From positions 682,001 to 746,000 of the forward strand of contig JAGFMI010000007.1 in assembly GCA_021030905.1 (NCBI GenBank): a stretch of 64,000 nt of DNA, given 5' to 3'. The notes under the pieces were generated by a model. That model was given only the letters and a program-made list of their open reading frames with translations. It was not told the origin of the DNA and made no database searches. Below are positions 12,266-25,798 of the stretch, in pieces (within the stretch, counting starts at the first letter, position 1; each line of letters opens with the position of its first letter). The DNA is from Pyrenula massariospora. Its lineage: Eukaryota > Ascomycota > Eurotiomycetes > Pyrenulales > Pyrenulaceae. A program made the position numbers and the translations under genes.

Positions 12266-15200
12266 ATGCCTTCCCTCGAGATGAACGGATCAGTTGGGGG
12301 CACAAATGACGACAAGATGTCTCCTGTCGCGGTCGTGGGAATGGCCTGCCGATTTCCCGATGATGCGACATCCCCGTCTGCCTTCTGTGACATGCTTGCT
12401 CAAGGGCGCTCCGCATGGTCTGAGGTGCCCAAGAACAGGTACAACATTGATGCCTTTTGGCATCCCAGCAAAGACCGTATAGGCACAACGCCAGCGAGAG
12501 GTGCCCATTGGATGAAGGACGACCCTGCGGTCTTTGACGCTCCTGTACGTATTGCATTTGCGTTCCCTCGATTGAAGGTCATAGCTAATTGATTGCAAGT
12601 TTTGTATGTCAATGTATACTAGTCAGGGATGACACTGAACAAGACAGTTTCGATGACAGCAGCGGAAGCTGCAGCCCTAGATCCGCAGCTGCGAATGCTT
12701 CTCGAAGTGACGTATGAATGTTTTGAGACTGGTAAGATCACACCTTCTCCTCTTCATGTGTTTTAATTAACAAGCAGTAGCTGGCATGCCAATTGAAACC
12801 TTGCTTGGCAGTAAAACCTCGGCGTACGTAGGGTCTTCCAGTTCAGGTAAGGTTGCGTCCCGTGTCTGACCCGTAATCGCTTCCCTACATCCCTCCCTTG
12901 CACGAGACACTAGTAACCTTTTTGGCTACTATGTGTTTATCCTCTGAATTACACGAAAATCTTCTACGAATTGGGCTAACTTAGACAGAGTATGCAAATA
13001 TTATGGCTGGCGATGTCGGTAAGTAACCGTCTTGTTTCTTAATCTTATCATATTCCCTTTTACATTGTTACACCCTGCAGTGATCCATTGTATCATTGGC
13101 GTGCATATCATGTTCTCTCATGGCAGATGTTCAATACTGTGCCCTTGATCTACGATTCCTTGGTACTGGCGCAGTCCTGCTAGTCTCTGTTGATCGTCCG
13201 ATCAGCCATCTTGGCTGTTTTCCTTGTACCACGAGAGCTGACCAATCATGGTCGCGAAGACAACATCCCCTTGTATGCTGCTGTTGGAACTGGAAACACT
13301 ATGCTGGCCAATCGGTTGTCCCATTTCTACGACCTCCGAGGCCCGTCTATCTCAATCGATACTGCCTGCTCCAGCGGGCTTGTCGCAACGTAAGCATGGC
13401 AAGCTGTGGCATGCTGAACTAAAGAGCTAATCAGGTTTAGACATCTTGGCTGCCAGTCAATCCGCAGCGGGGAGAGCAAAATGAGCCTTGTTGCCGCGTC
13501 ACAAGTGATGTTAATGCCAGACGGTCCCATTGGCCTTTCGAGATTACAATTCCTTTCTCCATCTAGTCGGTGCTTTACGTAAGCTTGTCTTTTCTCTACC
13601 CTCCTATCTCTCCAGCCCAATCAACACGTCTAAGCTTCATTTAGTTTTGATGACCGAGCAAATGGGTATGCACGCGGAGAAGGAATCTGCGCGATATTAC
13701 TCAAACCACTGGATGATGCTATTAAAGATGGGGACACCATTCGTGCTGTGATACGAGGCACCGGCACCAATCAAGACGGTGAGCGAAATGAGAAAGCTTT
13801 CACACGAACTAATAAGAAATATAGGCAAAACCCCCGGAATCGTCCAGCCAAGCTCCGAAGCGCAAGCATCCCTCATTAGATCCACCTACGAAGCTGCTGG
13901 ATTGGACTTTGATTCCACCCGATACTTTGAAGCCCACGGGACCGGTACGAGGGTGGGCGATCCTTTGGAACTCGGAGCTGTGGTTTCAACCTTTGGTACC
14001 ACGAACCGAAGCTCGGAGCAACCACTCTATGTCGGCTCTGTTAAGACAAACATTGGCCATCTGGAAGGTACTGCTGGCCTCGCTGGACTCCTCAAGTCTA
14101 TTTTAGAGATTGAGAACGGCGTTATTTTCCCGAGCCTCAATTTCAAAACCCCCAATCCAAAACTGCCGCTTAAAGAATGGCATCTTGAGGTGCCCACGAA
14201 ACTACTTGCATGGCCCACCACTGGCCTACGCCGTGTGTCTGTGAATTCTTTCGGCTACGGTGGCAGCAATGCTCATGTCATAATTGACGACGCCTATAAT
14301 TATTTGAAACTTAGGTCGCTCCGAGGCAACACTACGACTGTTGCGTTACCGCCTTTTCTTAATGGAGCAGACGATGACATAGATTCCGGCCTCGGTACCA
14401 GTTCACCGAGCACAGAGAGTGAGACTGAGGATGACAGGCATCCGCGACTCTTTGTTCTTTCTTCACCGGAGCAAGCTGCTCTACAACGCATGGCTAGCTT
14501 GTATGCAAGCCATCTGGATGACAAGCTCACAAAATCATTACGGTCTACTGATTCTTTCCTGAACAATCTGGCTTTTACTCTTGCGAAGAGAAAGAGCGTA
14601 TTTCAGTGGAGATCAGCCATAGTCGCCCACTCGTCGACTGACCTTTCTACCGCTTTAAAGGCATCCATCAAAGGTGCACGTGCTGGGAAGTCTCCTGGTA
14701 TTGTATACGTCATGACGGGTCAAGGAGCTCAGTGGCCGGCAATGGGAAAAGAACTCCTACAATACGATATCTTCAACCAAGCTGTTCAAAAAGCTGACGA
14801 GTACCTTACGAGCATTGGTGCTGGCTGGAGCGTGTTACACGAGCTCAACGCAGCTAATGAAGTGTCAAAGATCCATCAAGCAAAATACTCCCAACCACTT
14901 TGCACCGTTGTGCAAATAGCTCTTGTAGACCTCCTCAATCACTGGGGTATTCAGCCTGTTGCCGTGGTGGGACACTCAAGTGGCGAGATCGGTACTATCC
15001 CACACACTGCTAAGTTTCATGAGCTAATTGGCCACAGCTTGCGCGTATGCCATTGGAGCCTTGTCAGCAGAGGATTGCTGGAAGATTGCCTACCACCGTG
15101 GCCGGTTGTCCAGTGAAATCTCAGCCATTGCTCCAGATCTCAATGGTTCCATGATGAGCGTAGGTCTATCCGAGGAAGAGGCTCAACCGTACCTAGATGA

Positions 15201-18200
15201 ACTAGGAAAGTCGGAAACGGTAGTGATAGCCTGTGTCAATAGTCCGTCAAACATAACCTTGTCAGGTGACAGTTCGGCGTTGGAAAGACTCGAGGATCGA
15301 TTCCAGGCGAAAAACATCTTCGCTCGACGTCTGAAAGTGGAAGTTGCCTATCACAGTCCATATATGCGTATAATTGCAGATGACTATCTAAACGCCATCA
15401 AGGACATCCAGCCACGTCCTGGGAAGTCATCGCCAGTCATGTTTTCCTCAGTCACTGGAACCACAGTGGCTTCCTCAGAGCTAGACGCTTCTTACTGGGT
15501 GCGCAATATGACATCTCCAGTTCAGTTTGTCAAAGCAGTCTCCGCTATCTTTCCCGCGAAAGATGCAGGCAGCCGTCGCAAAAGACGAGACGGGTTTTCC
15601 GCGGATACCATTGTCGAATTAGGACCGCATAGTGCCCTTCAAGGACCGCTCAGGCAGATTCTGGCCAAGAACGGCCGTGCAGAGGAGACTGAGTATACCT
15701 CAATGATTGTTCGTAGCAAACACGCAGCCGTTACTTCACTTGAAGCAGTTGGGCGCCTGTGGACGAAAGGACAGCCACTCGACTTCCTCCGTGTCAATAG
15801 CTTAGCGGCAGAGCCCGAGCCACTTCTTAGCTTACCAGATCTACCGAGGTACCCTTGGAAGTAAGTTCTTAGTATTATATGACTTACCACCGCCTTGAAC
15901 TGACATCTTCATAGCCATACAAAGAAGTATTGGCACGAGAGCGGGTGGACCCGATCTCACCGCTTCAAGTCAACACCACGTCTCGACTTGGTTGGTGGGC
16001 CTGTATCAGACCTGAACCCTCTCGAACCTCGCTGGAGAAACGTCATCCGACTCTCGGAGCTTCCATGGCTGTCAGATCACAGAGTACAGGATTCAATTCT
16101 TCTACCAGGTGCATCTATGATATGCTCCGTGCTAGAAGCGGCGCAGCAAATGTCTGACAAGACACGCACTACAAAGGGCTTCGAGCTTCGAGACATCGTG
16201 CTCGGACGGGCTATAGTTGTGCCATCAGGAGATACTGGCATCACCCTTGCCCTTCATTTAAAGCCTCGAAAGGCTGGAACTAGAGCTACGGAATCTTTCT
16301 GGTACGAGTTCACAATCTTTTCAGAACCGAAAGACCATGACTACACCGAGCATTGCTCTGGGCTTTTGAGGATTGAGTATGCTTCGGAAAGCGAAGGAGC
16401 CGATATTGAATCCAAAGCAGAGTCTGAGGCCATCCGGGAACAGTACAACCAACATGAGCGTACCTGTACTAAAGCTATTAATCCCACACAATTTTACGAG
16501 ACATGGAAATCTTGTGGTATGCAGTGGGGTAAGTCTACGATTTATTTCTCTACGCAGCATCGATCCCAGCCTCTCGAACTCGTAATGCGGGGTCGTTAAC
16601 AGCATCGTGATGTCTTCCGTCAGATGTGTGCTAATTCAATATCCATTTAGGTCCCTATTTCCAAGGCCTTACGCATTTACAAAGTTCCGCAAATGTTGCG
16701 TGTGCCACTATCACAATTCAAGATACGAAGGCGTCAATGCCAGCACAGTATGAACACGACCACTTACTGCATCCGACAACGTTAGATGCAATCTTCCAAA
16801 GTACTTTTGCAACTACAGTAGGCACAGGCGAAGCAAGGGTTCCTACATCTTTCGAGTCAATTTATGTCTCAGCCGATCTTCCAAAGGGAGCCGGAGCCGA
16901 GCTTTGCGGGTTCTCCACGACACATCGGAAGGGTTTCAATAATTTTATCTCCTCCATTTTCATAAGCAATAACCCTATGACAGAGCCAAAGGTCGTTGTC
17001 AGAGGCGTGGCTTGCACGAAGCTCCGTGCCATGAACAGCGAGTCATCTTCGGACAAAAAGCCATGGGAGATTCGAAAACTTTGCTCCCAGGTCACATGGA
17101 AGGAGGACTTAACTCTTCTCCAACCTGATGAGGCAGCCTCTATCTTTACTCCTACATCGCAGATCAATCCTGAGATCACAGATGCATGCGAAAAAGCTTG
17201 TGCCATGTTCGCAAAGAGCGCAAGTAATGTCCTTTCAGCGGGAGAGTCCGCGGCTTTAGATCCGGCCCTTTCACATTATACACAGTGGATGCAAGACTGC
17301 GAAGCAGCCACGATCAATGCGACAGAAAATCTGGAGCCAAGTATGATCGAGTCATCAGCCCTAGCGTCTGAAACGGAAAGCGATCTTCTGACAAAGCTCA
17401 GCAAAACATCTGTTGATGGCCAAATGGTGTGTGAGATAAGCAAAAATCTACCCAGCATACTGGACGGCCAAGTTTCAGCTCAAGACGTGATGCAGAAGAA
17501 TGGCCTGCTCCGTGAGTACTATTCTAACTCCAATGATACTCGCTCCTGCTATGAGATCATGGCCAAGATGGTCGGTTTCAACGGACACAAGTTGCCCACC
17601 CAGAAAATCCTCGAGATCGGGGCTGGCACAGGGTCACTCTCTCTGCAAGTTCTCACAGAACTTGGTGGTCAAAATGGGCTGACTCCAACGTGCCTCCAAT
17701 ACACATTCTCCGATAGTGATCCCACTGTTTTCACAGCTGCCAAGGAGCAGTTGAACGCCTGGAGTGATTGGGTGCAGTATATGCCGCTCGATATTGAGAA
17801 AGCGCTAAGTGAGCAAGGGATCCCGAACAACACTTTTGATGTCATCCTAGCTGGACATGTAAGTATCACCCGCTCAGAAAACGTATTGTATCTGCTGACA
17901 GAGCCGCGTAGGTGTTGCACGAAACTAAAAACATTGGAACAGCTCTCATAAATTGCTACAGGTTACTAAAGCCGGGCGGAAAACTTGTTATCGGCGAGTT
18001 TACTCGTCCCTCCAATAGACTCAATTTTGTTCATGGCGGTCTTCCCTCTTGGTGGCATTTCGAGGATCAACGAACAAGTGGGCCTCTTCTTGATGAAGAT
18101 GAGTGGCATCGCCAACTCATCGCTTCCCACCTCAGCGGTACGAACTTAATCATAAAAGACGCTGCACAAACATCTCACCACTGCTCGTCTGTTATGGTTA

Positions 18201-21131
18201 GTACAAAGCCGGCCAAAGCTAAACTTGCAGTATCCAAAGTTGCCATTATCCAGCCCGAATCAATATCTACGGACGTCAAGGAGCTTTCGGCACGCATTGA
18301 AGATGAGCTGAAGTCCCTAGGCTTAGATGTCTATACCACATCTCTTGAAGAAGGCACCGCGGGCGATACTCTTGAAAGCATGCCGATCTCCGATAGACAC
18401 GTGATATCACTGCTTGAAGCTGACACGCCTTTTGTGGCCGATATGTCCGAAAATGGCTTTAGTATGCTTAAGAAGGTCCTTCTTGGAAGCCAAGGCGGTT
18501 TATGGATTACGCGGAGCGGTCAGCAACTTGACCCAGCAGGCAATCCAGCCTTTTCTTGCACCACCGGTCTTCTCCGCTCTCAGAGGACAGAGAAACTTGA
18601 CATTCGCATTAACGAGCTAGCTTTCTCAAGCAAGACCTCCCTTGTGGACCCGAACACTGCCAAACTAGTTTCCAAAGCCCTGAAATCAATCTACGAGGCG
18701 AGGTCTATCGATGCGGAGCCCGAAACTGAGTTTGCGGAGTTGGATGGCCGTCTCTACATTCCCAGGCTCTATGAAGATCGTGGCCAGAATAAGAAGCTTG
18801 ATCTCCTCGGCAAGTCGCCTCCTCCCGAGCTACAGCCTTTCTTTCAACAGGATCATCCACTGAAGCTCGAGATCGGTACACCTGGTATGCTTGATACGCT
18901 TCGCTTCGTCTATGATACCCGGGCTGTCGAGCCTCTTGATGACAATGACGTTGAGATAGAAGTCCGTGCCAACGGCATGAATTTTGTGTAAGCTTGACTA
19001 TCACCAGACAAGGTACCCAGCTAATGTAAATTAGTGATATCATGGTCAGCATGGGCCTAGTGTCGGATACTGAGCTAGGTGCTGACGCTGCGGGCGTTAT
19101 TAAAAGAGTTGGCTCGAAAGTCACACTTGTCAAGCCTGGTGACCGGATTGCCACATTCTGTCTTGGATCATATCGCTCTCTGCTCCGAACTCGAGAAGAT
19201 CTCGTGGCAAAAATACCTGATACTATGTCGTTCGAGGATGCCGCTTCGCTGCCATGTGTCTATGTCACAGCCTATCAGTCTATCTACGAAGCGGCGCGTC
19301 TTAGGAAGGGGGAAACAATTCTTATCCACAGTGCTGCCGGAGGGCTCGGCCAGGCGACCATCCAGCTTGCACAACATATTGGTGCCGAAATCTATGTTAC
19401 TGCTGGCTCAGAAGCAAAGCGCGAATTATTGATGCGAGAATACGGAATTCCAGCTGATCACATCTTCAACTCGAGGGACTTCTCGTTTGCGAAAGGCATT
19501 ATGCGGATGACTAAAGGTAAGGGCGTTGATGTTGTTCTCAACTCGCTCTCAGGCGAAGCCTTGAGACGGACGTGGGAGTGTATTTCCATGTTCGGTCGCT
19601 TTATAGAAGTCGGTAAGCGAGATATCTTAGGTAACACAGGGCTGGAAATGAACCCTTTCCTGAGAAACGTGACATTTGCCGGCGTGAATCTTGAGGTCAG
19701 TCTCCAGTCCCCTTACAGAATTCTACGAGTCTAATGGCTTTGAAGCATATGCTTCGGCACGATCTTGATCGTATGGCGGAGGTACTCCGTAACACCTTCA
19801 GTCTCATCCACCAGGGAAGTGCCGGATTGATCAAGCCAACGACAATCTACAAGATGTCTGAGGTTGAGAAAGCCTTCAGAGTCATGCAGCAAGCTAAGCA
19901 TGTTGGCAAGCTTATTCTAAAAGCAGAGCCCGGCGATCTAGTTCCCGTAATACCTCGCGATCCGCATACGGTTAAGCTCAGAGAAGATGCTACTTACGTC
20001 TTGACTGGCGGCTTTGGTGGCATTGGTCGTGCTCTAGCAATGTTACTGATTCAGCATGGCGCCAAGCATCTTGCCTTCCTCTCCCGCTCTGGTCCATCCC
20101 GCCCGGAAGCCAAGGTCATGATGGCTGAGTTCCAAGAAATTGGATTTGACGCACGCTCCTACATCTGTGACATTGGCGACCCGAAGTCCTTCGAAGCTGC
20201 CGTCAAGCATATCAATGTTGAAATGCCTCCAATCAAGGGTGCTATCCACGGCACCATGGTGCTCAATGACTATATGATCGAAGACATGACCTACGAGCAA
20301 TGGACCGGCACCTTCAACAACAAGCTCTACGGCGGCTTGAATATGGACCGCTACCTCCCAAAGAACATGGATTTCCTTGTCTTCCTCTCGTCTGCCTCCG
20401 GCTACATGGGCACAGGCTTTCAGTCGAACTACGCCGCAGGCAACACCTTCCTCGATGCCCTCGCTCAACACCGCCGCTGGCAAGGCCAGCCCGCATGCGC
20501 ACTGGGCTTCGGCTTCATCGCGGGCATCGGCTGGTCCGCGGACAACGTCGACGTCTCGGAACAGCACAAGGAAGACTACAAGCTCATGTCCGTCAACCCG
20601 CCCGAGGTGTATTCGCTCGTCAAGGACGCCATCAGCGGCTACAGCCACGGCGACGTCCCGATGCCCCCGCAGCTCGCGACCTGCCTCGGCACGGGGGGCG
20701 AGCTCCAGCTCACCAAGCTCATCAAGACCCGCAACTGGTACTTCGACCCCAAGTACGCGTACATCCGCCAGCTCGACGTGCGCGACATCTCGGGCGGGCC
20801 GGGCCGCTCCGCGGGCGACGAGCTGAGGAGCGCGCTCGTCAACGCCAAGAGTCTGGGTCAGGCCGCCGATGTGATCGAGGGGGCGCTCGCGGTCAAGCTG
20901 GCCAACTCGATGAGCATGAGCGCTGAGGATATCGATACGAGCAAGCCGGTCAGCGTGTATGGGGTTGATAGCTTGGTTAGCATGGAGATCCGAAATTGGG
21001 TATTTACGGTGCTGCGGTCGAATGTGGGGATGTTTGATATCCTGCGGGCGGGGCCGATGACGGCGTTGGCGATGAAGATTGCGGAGAATAGCAATTTGGT
21101 GAAGGACGAGGTGAAAGAGGCTGGGCAGTGA
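12266..21131 (+). CDS. Highly reducing type I polyketide synthase (KS-AT-DH-cMT-ER-KR-ACP)
   Basis: Fifteen exons: 12266-12544, 12600-12603, 12648-12731, 12778-12846, 12989-13018, 13260-13389, 13441-13578, 13645-13778, 13825-14991, 15038-15860, 15915-16528, 16651-17858, 17912-18987, 19035-19695, 19746-21131. They give 2600 residues with no frame break. Domains and active sites: KS with [10 protein letters not shown] (Cys about 192), EAHGTGT and [17 protein letters not shown] (Ser about 674); DH with His about 1008 and Asp about 1203; cMT with LEIGAGTG (about 1478) and [10 protein letters not shown] with SAAGGLGQA (about 2019); KR with TGGFGGIGR (about 2228) and SNYAAGN; ACP with GVDSLVS (Ser about 2548). 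All domains look active, which predicts a reduced, C-methylated chain. There is no TE, condensation or reductase domain, so release needs another enzyme, plausibly the FSH hydrolase at 3.9-4.9 kb. Unusual points are a four-base exon and Asp in place of Gly in the DH HxxxG motif. The product is unknown. Confidence 0.95.
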
Positions 21132-22631
21132 AATTGTAAGTGCAAATTGGCGATGATGGAGAATACAACGACAGGAGCACAAGGAAACAAGGGGACAGGG
21201 CTTGCGAGGTTTTTCTTCCGATGTTCATGCGTGCTATTGTTTGAATGAGGGAGACTGAGTAATGGGGAGGCGGTCCTGGTCACTCATTTTCTAATGACGT
21301 TACGGCATACATTCCTTGTATAATGAAATTGTGTATTTCTTTAAGACGCTCTCATCCCTCTAGCTACTCATTCAGGTTGCGATGTGTGTAACTGACCCGA
21401 GCCGCGAAACAACCTTTTCAAGCTTTTTGGACAGGAGCAGAGCAGTCTTGAAGCCGGGGGAGGCTGGAAATGCCTGTAGGCTATGTGAGGCACTGCTTGC
21501 GTCTCTAGGTCGATTTTGATGCCCTCTGTGGCCGACGTAGGTTGATCCAAGGTTTACCGAAGTTATTGAGGCCGAGTAACGAAGGAGACTGAGGAACAAC
21601 CTGGCGAATGCAATCGGGTCACAGTGTAGATTTTCTTAAGATTCGGGGAGGCTGTTGAGGTATATAAAGCATGAAGTAGAACTGCATAATTACGATATGG
21701 GTCAGCTTATTCATTGCTCTGATTCAAACAGTTACGTGGTCGCCTCCGGAAATCGAAATGGCCTTTAGTGAGGTCAGGTTTGACGATGCTTGTCGGGCCA
21801 TAGGCTAATACCTGTATCTACGGAAGGTCTCGTTCGCCAATATAACCCAGCTTTTGCTACAGTCCGCCCCATTCCAAAGATCCCAATGGTGAGTCCAAAG
21901 CAAGAGTCTTGTCATTACCGAAGGGAGCTGGGTAATAGAGTGGTTCCGCGAGAAGTCACGTGACTTGACGGTGATTAGGCGCCGTTTTTCTGCGTGACAC
22001 CTTTCAAAATGATGAATCTCCTGTTCAGGAAACTTTCGGTAATCAAAGAAGGTCATGTACTGATTCAAAATCTTCAGAAGCAATGACGGAGGACAACACA
22101 GCCAGGCTTAGCGATCAGGCTCCGACAGCTGCAGAGCTGCATAATGTGGCTGCCGCCAGCCCCGAAAGGCCTTGCCACCTCAAACCGCTTTGTCATTTAC
22201 AAACTCATTTTTTCGATCATTATATATCAATATTTTGTTTCCATCAATACATGCCCATAGACCATTAATTCAAGCAGGCTGACCTTGGAACCAGTATTGA
22301 AAATCAATTGCATAACTTAGGTACTGACTGTACGAATCATCCAAACACGATTTGGCTTGCATCCAAAAGACACAGCCACAGCCTGATACACAGAGGGGCT
22401 GTGCTCTCTGCCTCACTTTGGTCATGGATTCCAAAGCATAAGTGAAAAGCTAGGAGCCTCCCCAACTGCTAGTCCTTCTTTACAGCATAATCTATCAGAC
22501 GACTGACACTTCGTCGATCTTTTCTAATGCTTAAAGCTAGTGAGGGATGTCATTGAGCTTATAAGAATCACTTAAGGTTGTACGATGCTCGCAAGGTTTT
22601 TGTTAGTGTAGGCTGCCGCTACTTTCCAGTC
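21132..22631. other. Intergenic region after the PKS
   Basis: 1.5 kb containing the PKS 3' region and the promoter of the next gene. Open frames are short and featureless. Nothing else was recognised. Confidence 0.4.
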
Positions 22632-25600
22632 ATGGCACTAAGCAAACTCACGAATGCCGTGATTTCAGCAACTAATGAAAACACTCTAGCACTTGCCAAC
22701 TTCAACTTCGACTTTTCTTTAGTGAAGCTTGAGGCTCCCGAAGAATTTGCTCCGGTCGGCTCAGCACTTACAACAAACAGAAGAGTAATAGCTGAAGAGG
22801 GACCAACCCATCAAATAATTCGCAAACTTGGTGCATTATTCGAGCAAGTTCTTCCATCAACACCGAAGCTCATACAAGCATTCGGAATTCGTGCTTCAGA
22901 AATAATTAGATCTCCTGGGATCAACCCAAAAGGATCAATTGCAGATGGTCCCTTTGAGAGCTATGTCGGCGCTGATGGAACATCGATCTGGGCCGCTGCA
23001 ACTTCGGGACCCGCATCTATTGGCGTGCTACTTCTCGCAGAACTGCTTGCTAGAAAGTTTGATGACGCTAAGATTAGTACGGCGATCTGGGTGCAGCTTG
23101 TTAATGAACGACAAGAAGAAATCAAGCAATCTTTTGAAGCTGGCCATATTGTGTCAGCCTCATCAGCCATGGCCGCTCGACAAACTTTTCCAAGAAAAGA
23201 CCTAGCTAATTTTGACGCGAGTGCACGAGCGTGGCTAAGTAGCGCGGATAGCGCGAAACAGTTGCAGCAAGACCAACTTATGCTAATTTTGAAGAATATT
23301 CCGAGCTGGGTCAGTGCAGGCTCTACGACTTATTCAAAGGTTGTCAGAGCATGGAAAGCTGCCATGCAAGGAATAGAGGACATTCTGAATAACAAACCGC
23401 AGCAAATATCCGATGGTGCAATACTCCTTGCCATTTCTGCTTGGCACCTCTATCCCGATCTCATCGTCCTTCATTCAAAAACAACAAATGTCTCGTTCAA
23501 TGACCCATTGATCCCTCCAGCGGGCGTTGTTACGATTGGTCTTGACTCAACAGACGCGAAGATCGAATTGGGAGTCCGTTGGTCTCTGACCCTATCACAT
23601 CTGCGGCATTACGGAGACCCTGTGAAGGTAGACACCTGCGAGGACAATACACGTGTCACAATGAACCAACTAAACATTGTTGGCTTTGGATCGTTCATGA
23701 ACACCTGGGGTCTTACCCCTGAATCGTTCCCAAGGGCAGCAAGATTTATTACGAGCGTATGGGCTTGCCTTCTCAAGTGCTGCTCGGAAAAAACCCTTTC
23801 ACGCAGATTTCCATGGCTTTTATGGGCTAGCAAAACGGCTTCATTTGTTTTAGCATCGTTGAAAGACAAACCAGACTCCGTAAAGATGCTCTTAGGATTC
23901 GGAAGCCGAAGAGCTGAAAGCTTTTTTGGCGTTCTGAAGTGGAGAAAATTGTCTGCATTTGGTCTTTGCAATGCTCCAGTCTTGAACGCGTTATCTACGG
24001 GTTCGGCGATCGAGTGTGGTATATCCTACCTCCGTCAAATGACTGACTCATTGAATTTACCCGGTTGCCATGCAGTAATTGTTTACCTGCAGGAGATTGA
24101 TGGGACTACTCATCTGGTCTGTGCTAGCGCTGCACGAATGCCAGCAAGAAACCCCAAGAGAGCAAAAGGAGGCCTGAAAAAGCATGTCCTCAGATATACC
24201 AGATGGATATCTGATAGCGTTTCAGTATTCGATGGACAGATATTACCGACCGCCCATTTCAAGCCGGGCACAGAACAACAGGCTCGTTACTCTCATATTC
24301 TGCAACGGCAAACCGAAATAAAAGCAGGGTCACCAACATCAAAAGAAGCAGAAGAAATGATCATATTCCAGTGGGGTTTTCCAAAGTTTCATATTGGCGG
24401 GATGGATTGGCCAAATGCACCACTAGAATACCAGGAATCTTGTCAGACTTCCCGCGCTGGCTATTCTCCTGCAACTGGAGCTACACCGAGTTTCATCAGG
24501 CTGCTTGGCCATGAATCGTCCATGGCCTTATTCATACACTCCGGATACCTATCACAAGTAGAGAATCTGCAGAGGTCTTGTGCGGCCATCCGAAATTCAG
24601 CTTTGCCTTTAGAATTTGGTGAAAAAGCCATTAATGAGACTGTCCGTCCAGAGCTTTTAATGGCCTACTTCAGCTTCTGTGAGGACTTTGATTGGACGAG
24701 GTAAGTGCTTGATCTATCGAATTCCCAACAACAGGAGTAAAGGCTAAGTCTGTACCCAGTCCTTCACAATATCGCAACTCTTCAAAAGTGGGTCTCGAGC
24801 CCTCAAACCCTTCAACAGAAAAAGTTCTCGATCTCATGGTCTTGTTGCCCGTGGTTGAGGCGCAGACTGTCTCATCTATCCAGGCGTTAAGGATCGCATC
24901 CGTCATATACGCTCAATTTCCCTCAGCAACGATACCACTAAAGATAGTTTCCATGCCCATAGGTAAAGCGAGATGGCTTCCTCCACCTTCTCAAATAGGA
25001 TCTGAGGATGATTTATATCACCTCAGTAGGCCCCAAACATTTTCGTGTATAGTCATGTTCGAGTCCGGCGGAATCAACTTAGATCCTGGACAGCTCAACA
25101 GAGTCATAGCCGTCTCTGCCCAAAACTCAATCTACGTGACAGGTGTGCTGCTCTCCGACCCTTCAGAAAATATTCCCTCCACCTCAATGAAGCGAGTCAT
25201 CGGTAATATCGGTGCATCGGGTGTATCTTTGCTGGTCGTGCCTGAACATCCACGATTCCGGCCAAGAAGCGATGACTATTCAGCTGTGATGCATGCAGAG
25301 TACGACGGAAAGCGGGAGGACAAATTCCAGGCCACATCTCTTCATCTATCCTTCACTGGGTGGGAGGTACCGATTCTGTGGGGGCAAGAAGACTACATCG
25401 ACCAAGATGTCCATTTTCTCGGAGCTGCTATCTCTGTTCGTGATCGTGGAAAATGGGTTGCTGACATTGATATTCTAGAAAGTTTGCCCAATGTTATGAA
25501 CAACGGATTTTCCAATAGGATGAAATATTCTTGCGGCTGTGGGATGTTTGTCAGTATCTTGGAAGGGTCATATGTTTCGATTGATAATTGGGATGAGCTG

Positions 25601-25798
25601 CTGGATCTTCCTCGGACTGCTGCGATAGTACGGAGCCACTCTAATTGGTGGGCTCGCCTGGCGATATCATCTGTTCTGCATCGAGTCCATCCTGACCTAC
25701 CGACTTTCTTAGTCGACAAAGAAGGCAATTGCAGGAAATGCTTTATACGGAGCCAAGGACAGCGACCTACAGATCCCAGGATCATCCTGATTGACTGA
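22632..25798 (+). CDS. Large uncharacterised fungal protein (1035 aa)
   Basis: Two exons (22632-24700 and 24760-25798) joined by a 59-base intron with GTAAGT, GGCTAAGTC branch and CAG acceptor. The protein starts MALSKLTNAVISATNEN; a slightly upstream in-frame extension lacks that recognisable start. I recognise it as a family common in filamentous ascomycetes but with no assigned function and no Pfam domain that I know. Visible features are an N-terminal block GPFESYVGADGTSIWAAATS near residues 100-120, a predicted mostly globular body, several Cys in its second half (KYSCGCGMF near residue 930) and a basic C-terminal stretch. There is no signal peptide and no obvious membrane helix pair. 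It lies 1 kb upstream of, and on the same strand as, an NLR-type N-terminal-domain gene, which hints at but does not prove a link to self-recognition. Confidence 0.8.

Noticed and set aside
20043-21182. 379-codon frame on the minus strand
   Set aside because: Antisense shadow of the PKS KR-ACP region; its length comes from high GC and biased codons there, and the translation is low-complexity with no domain.
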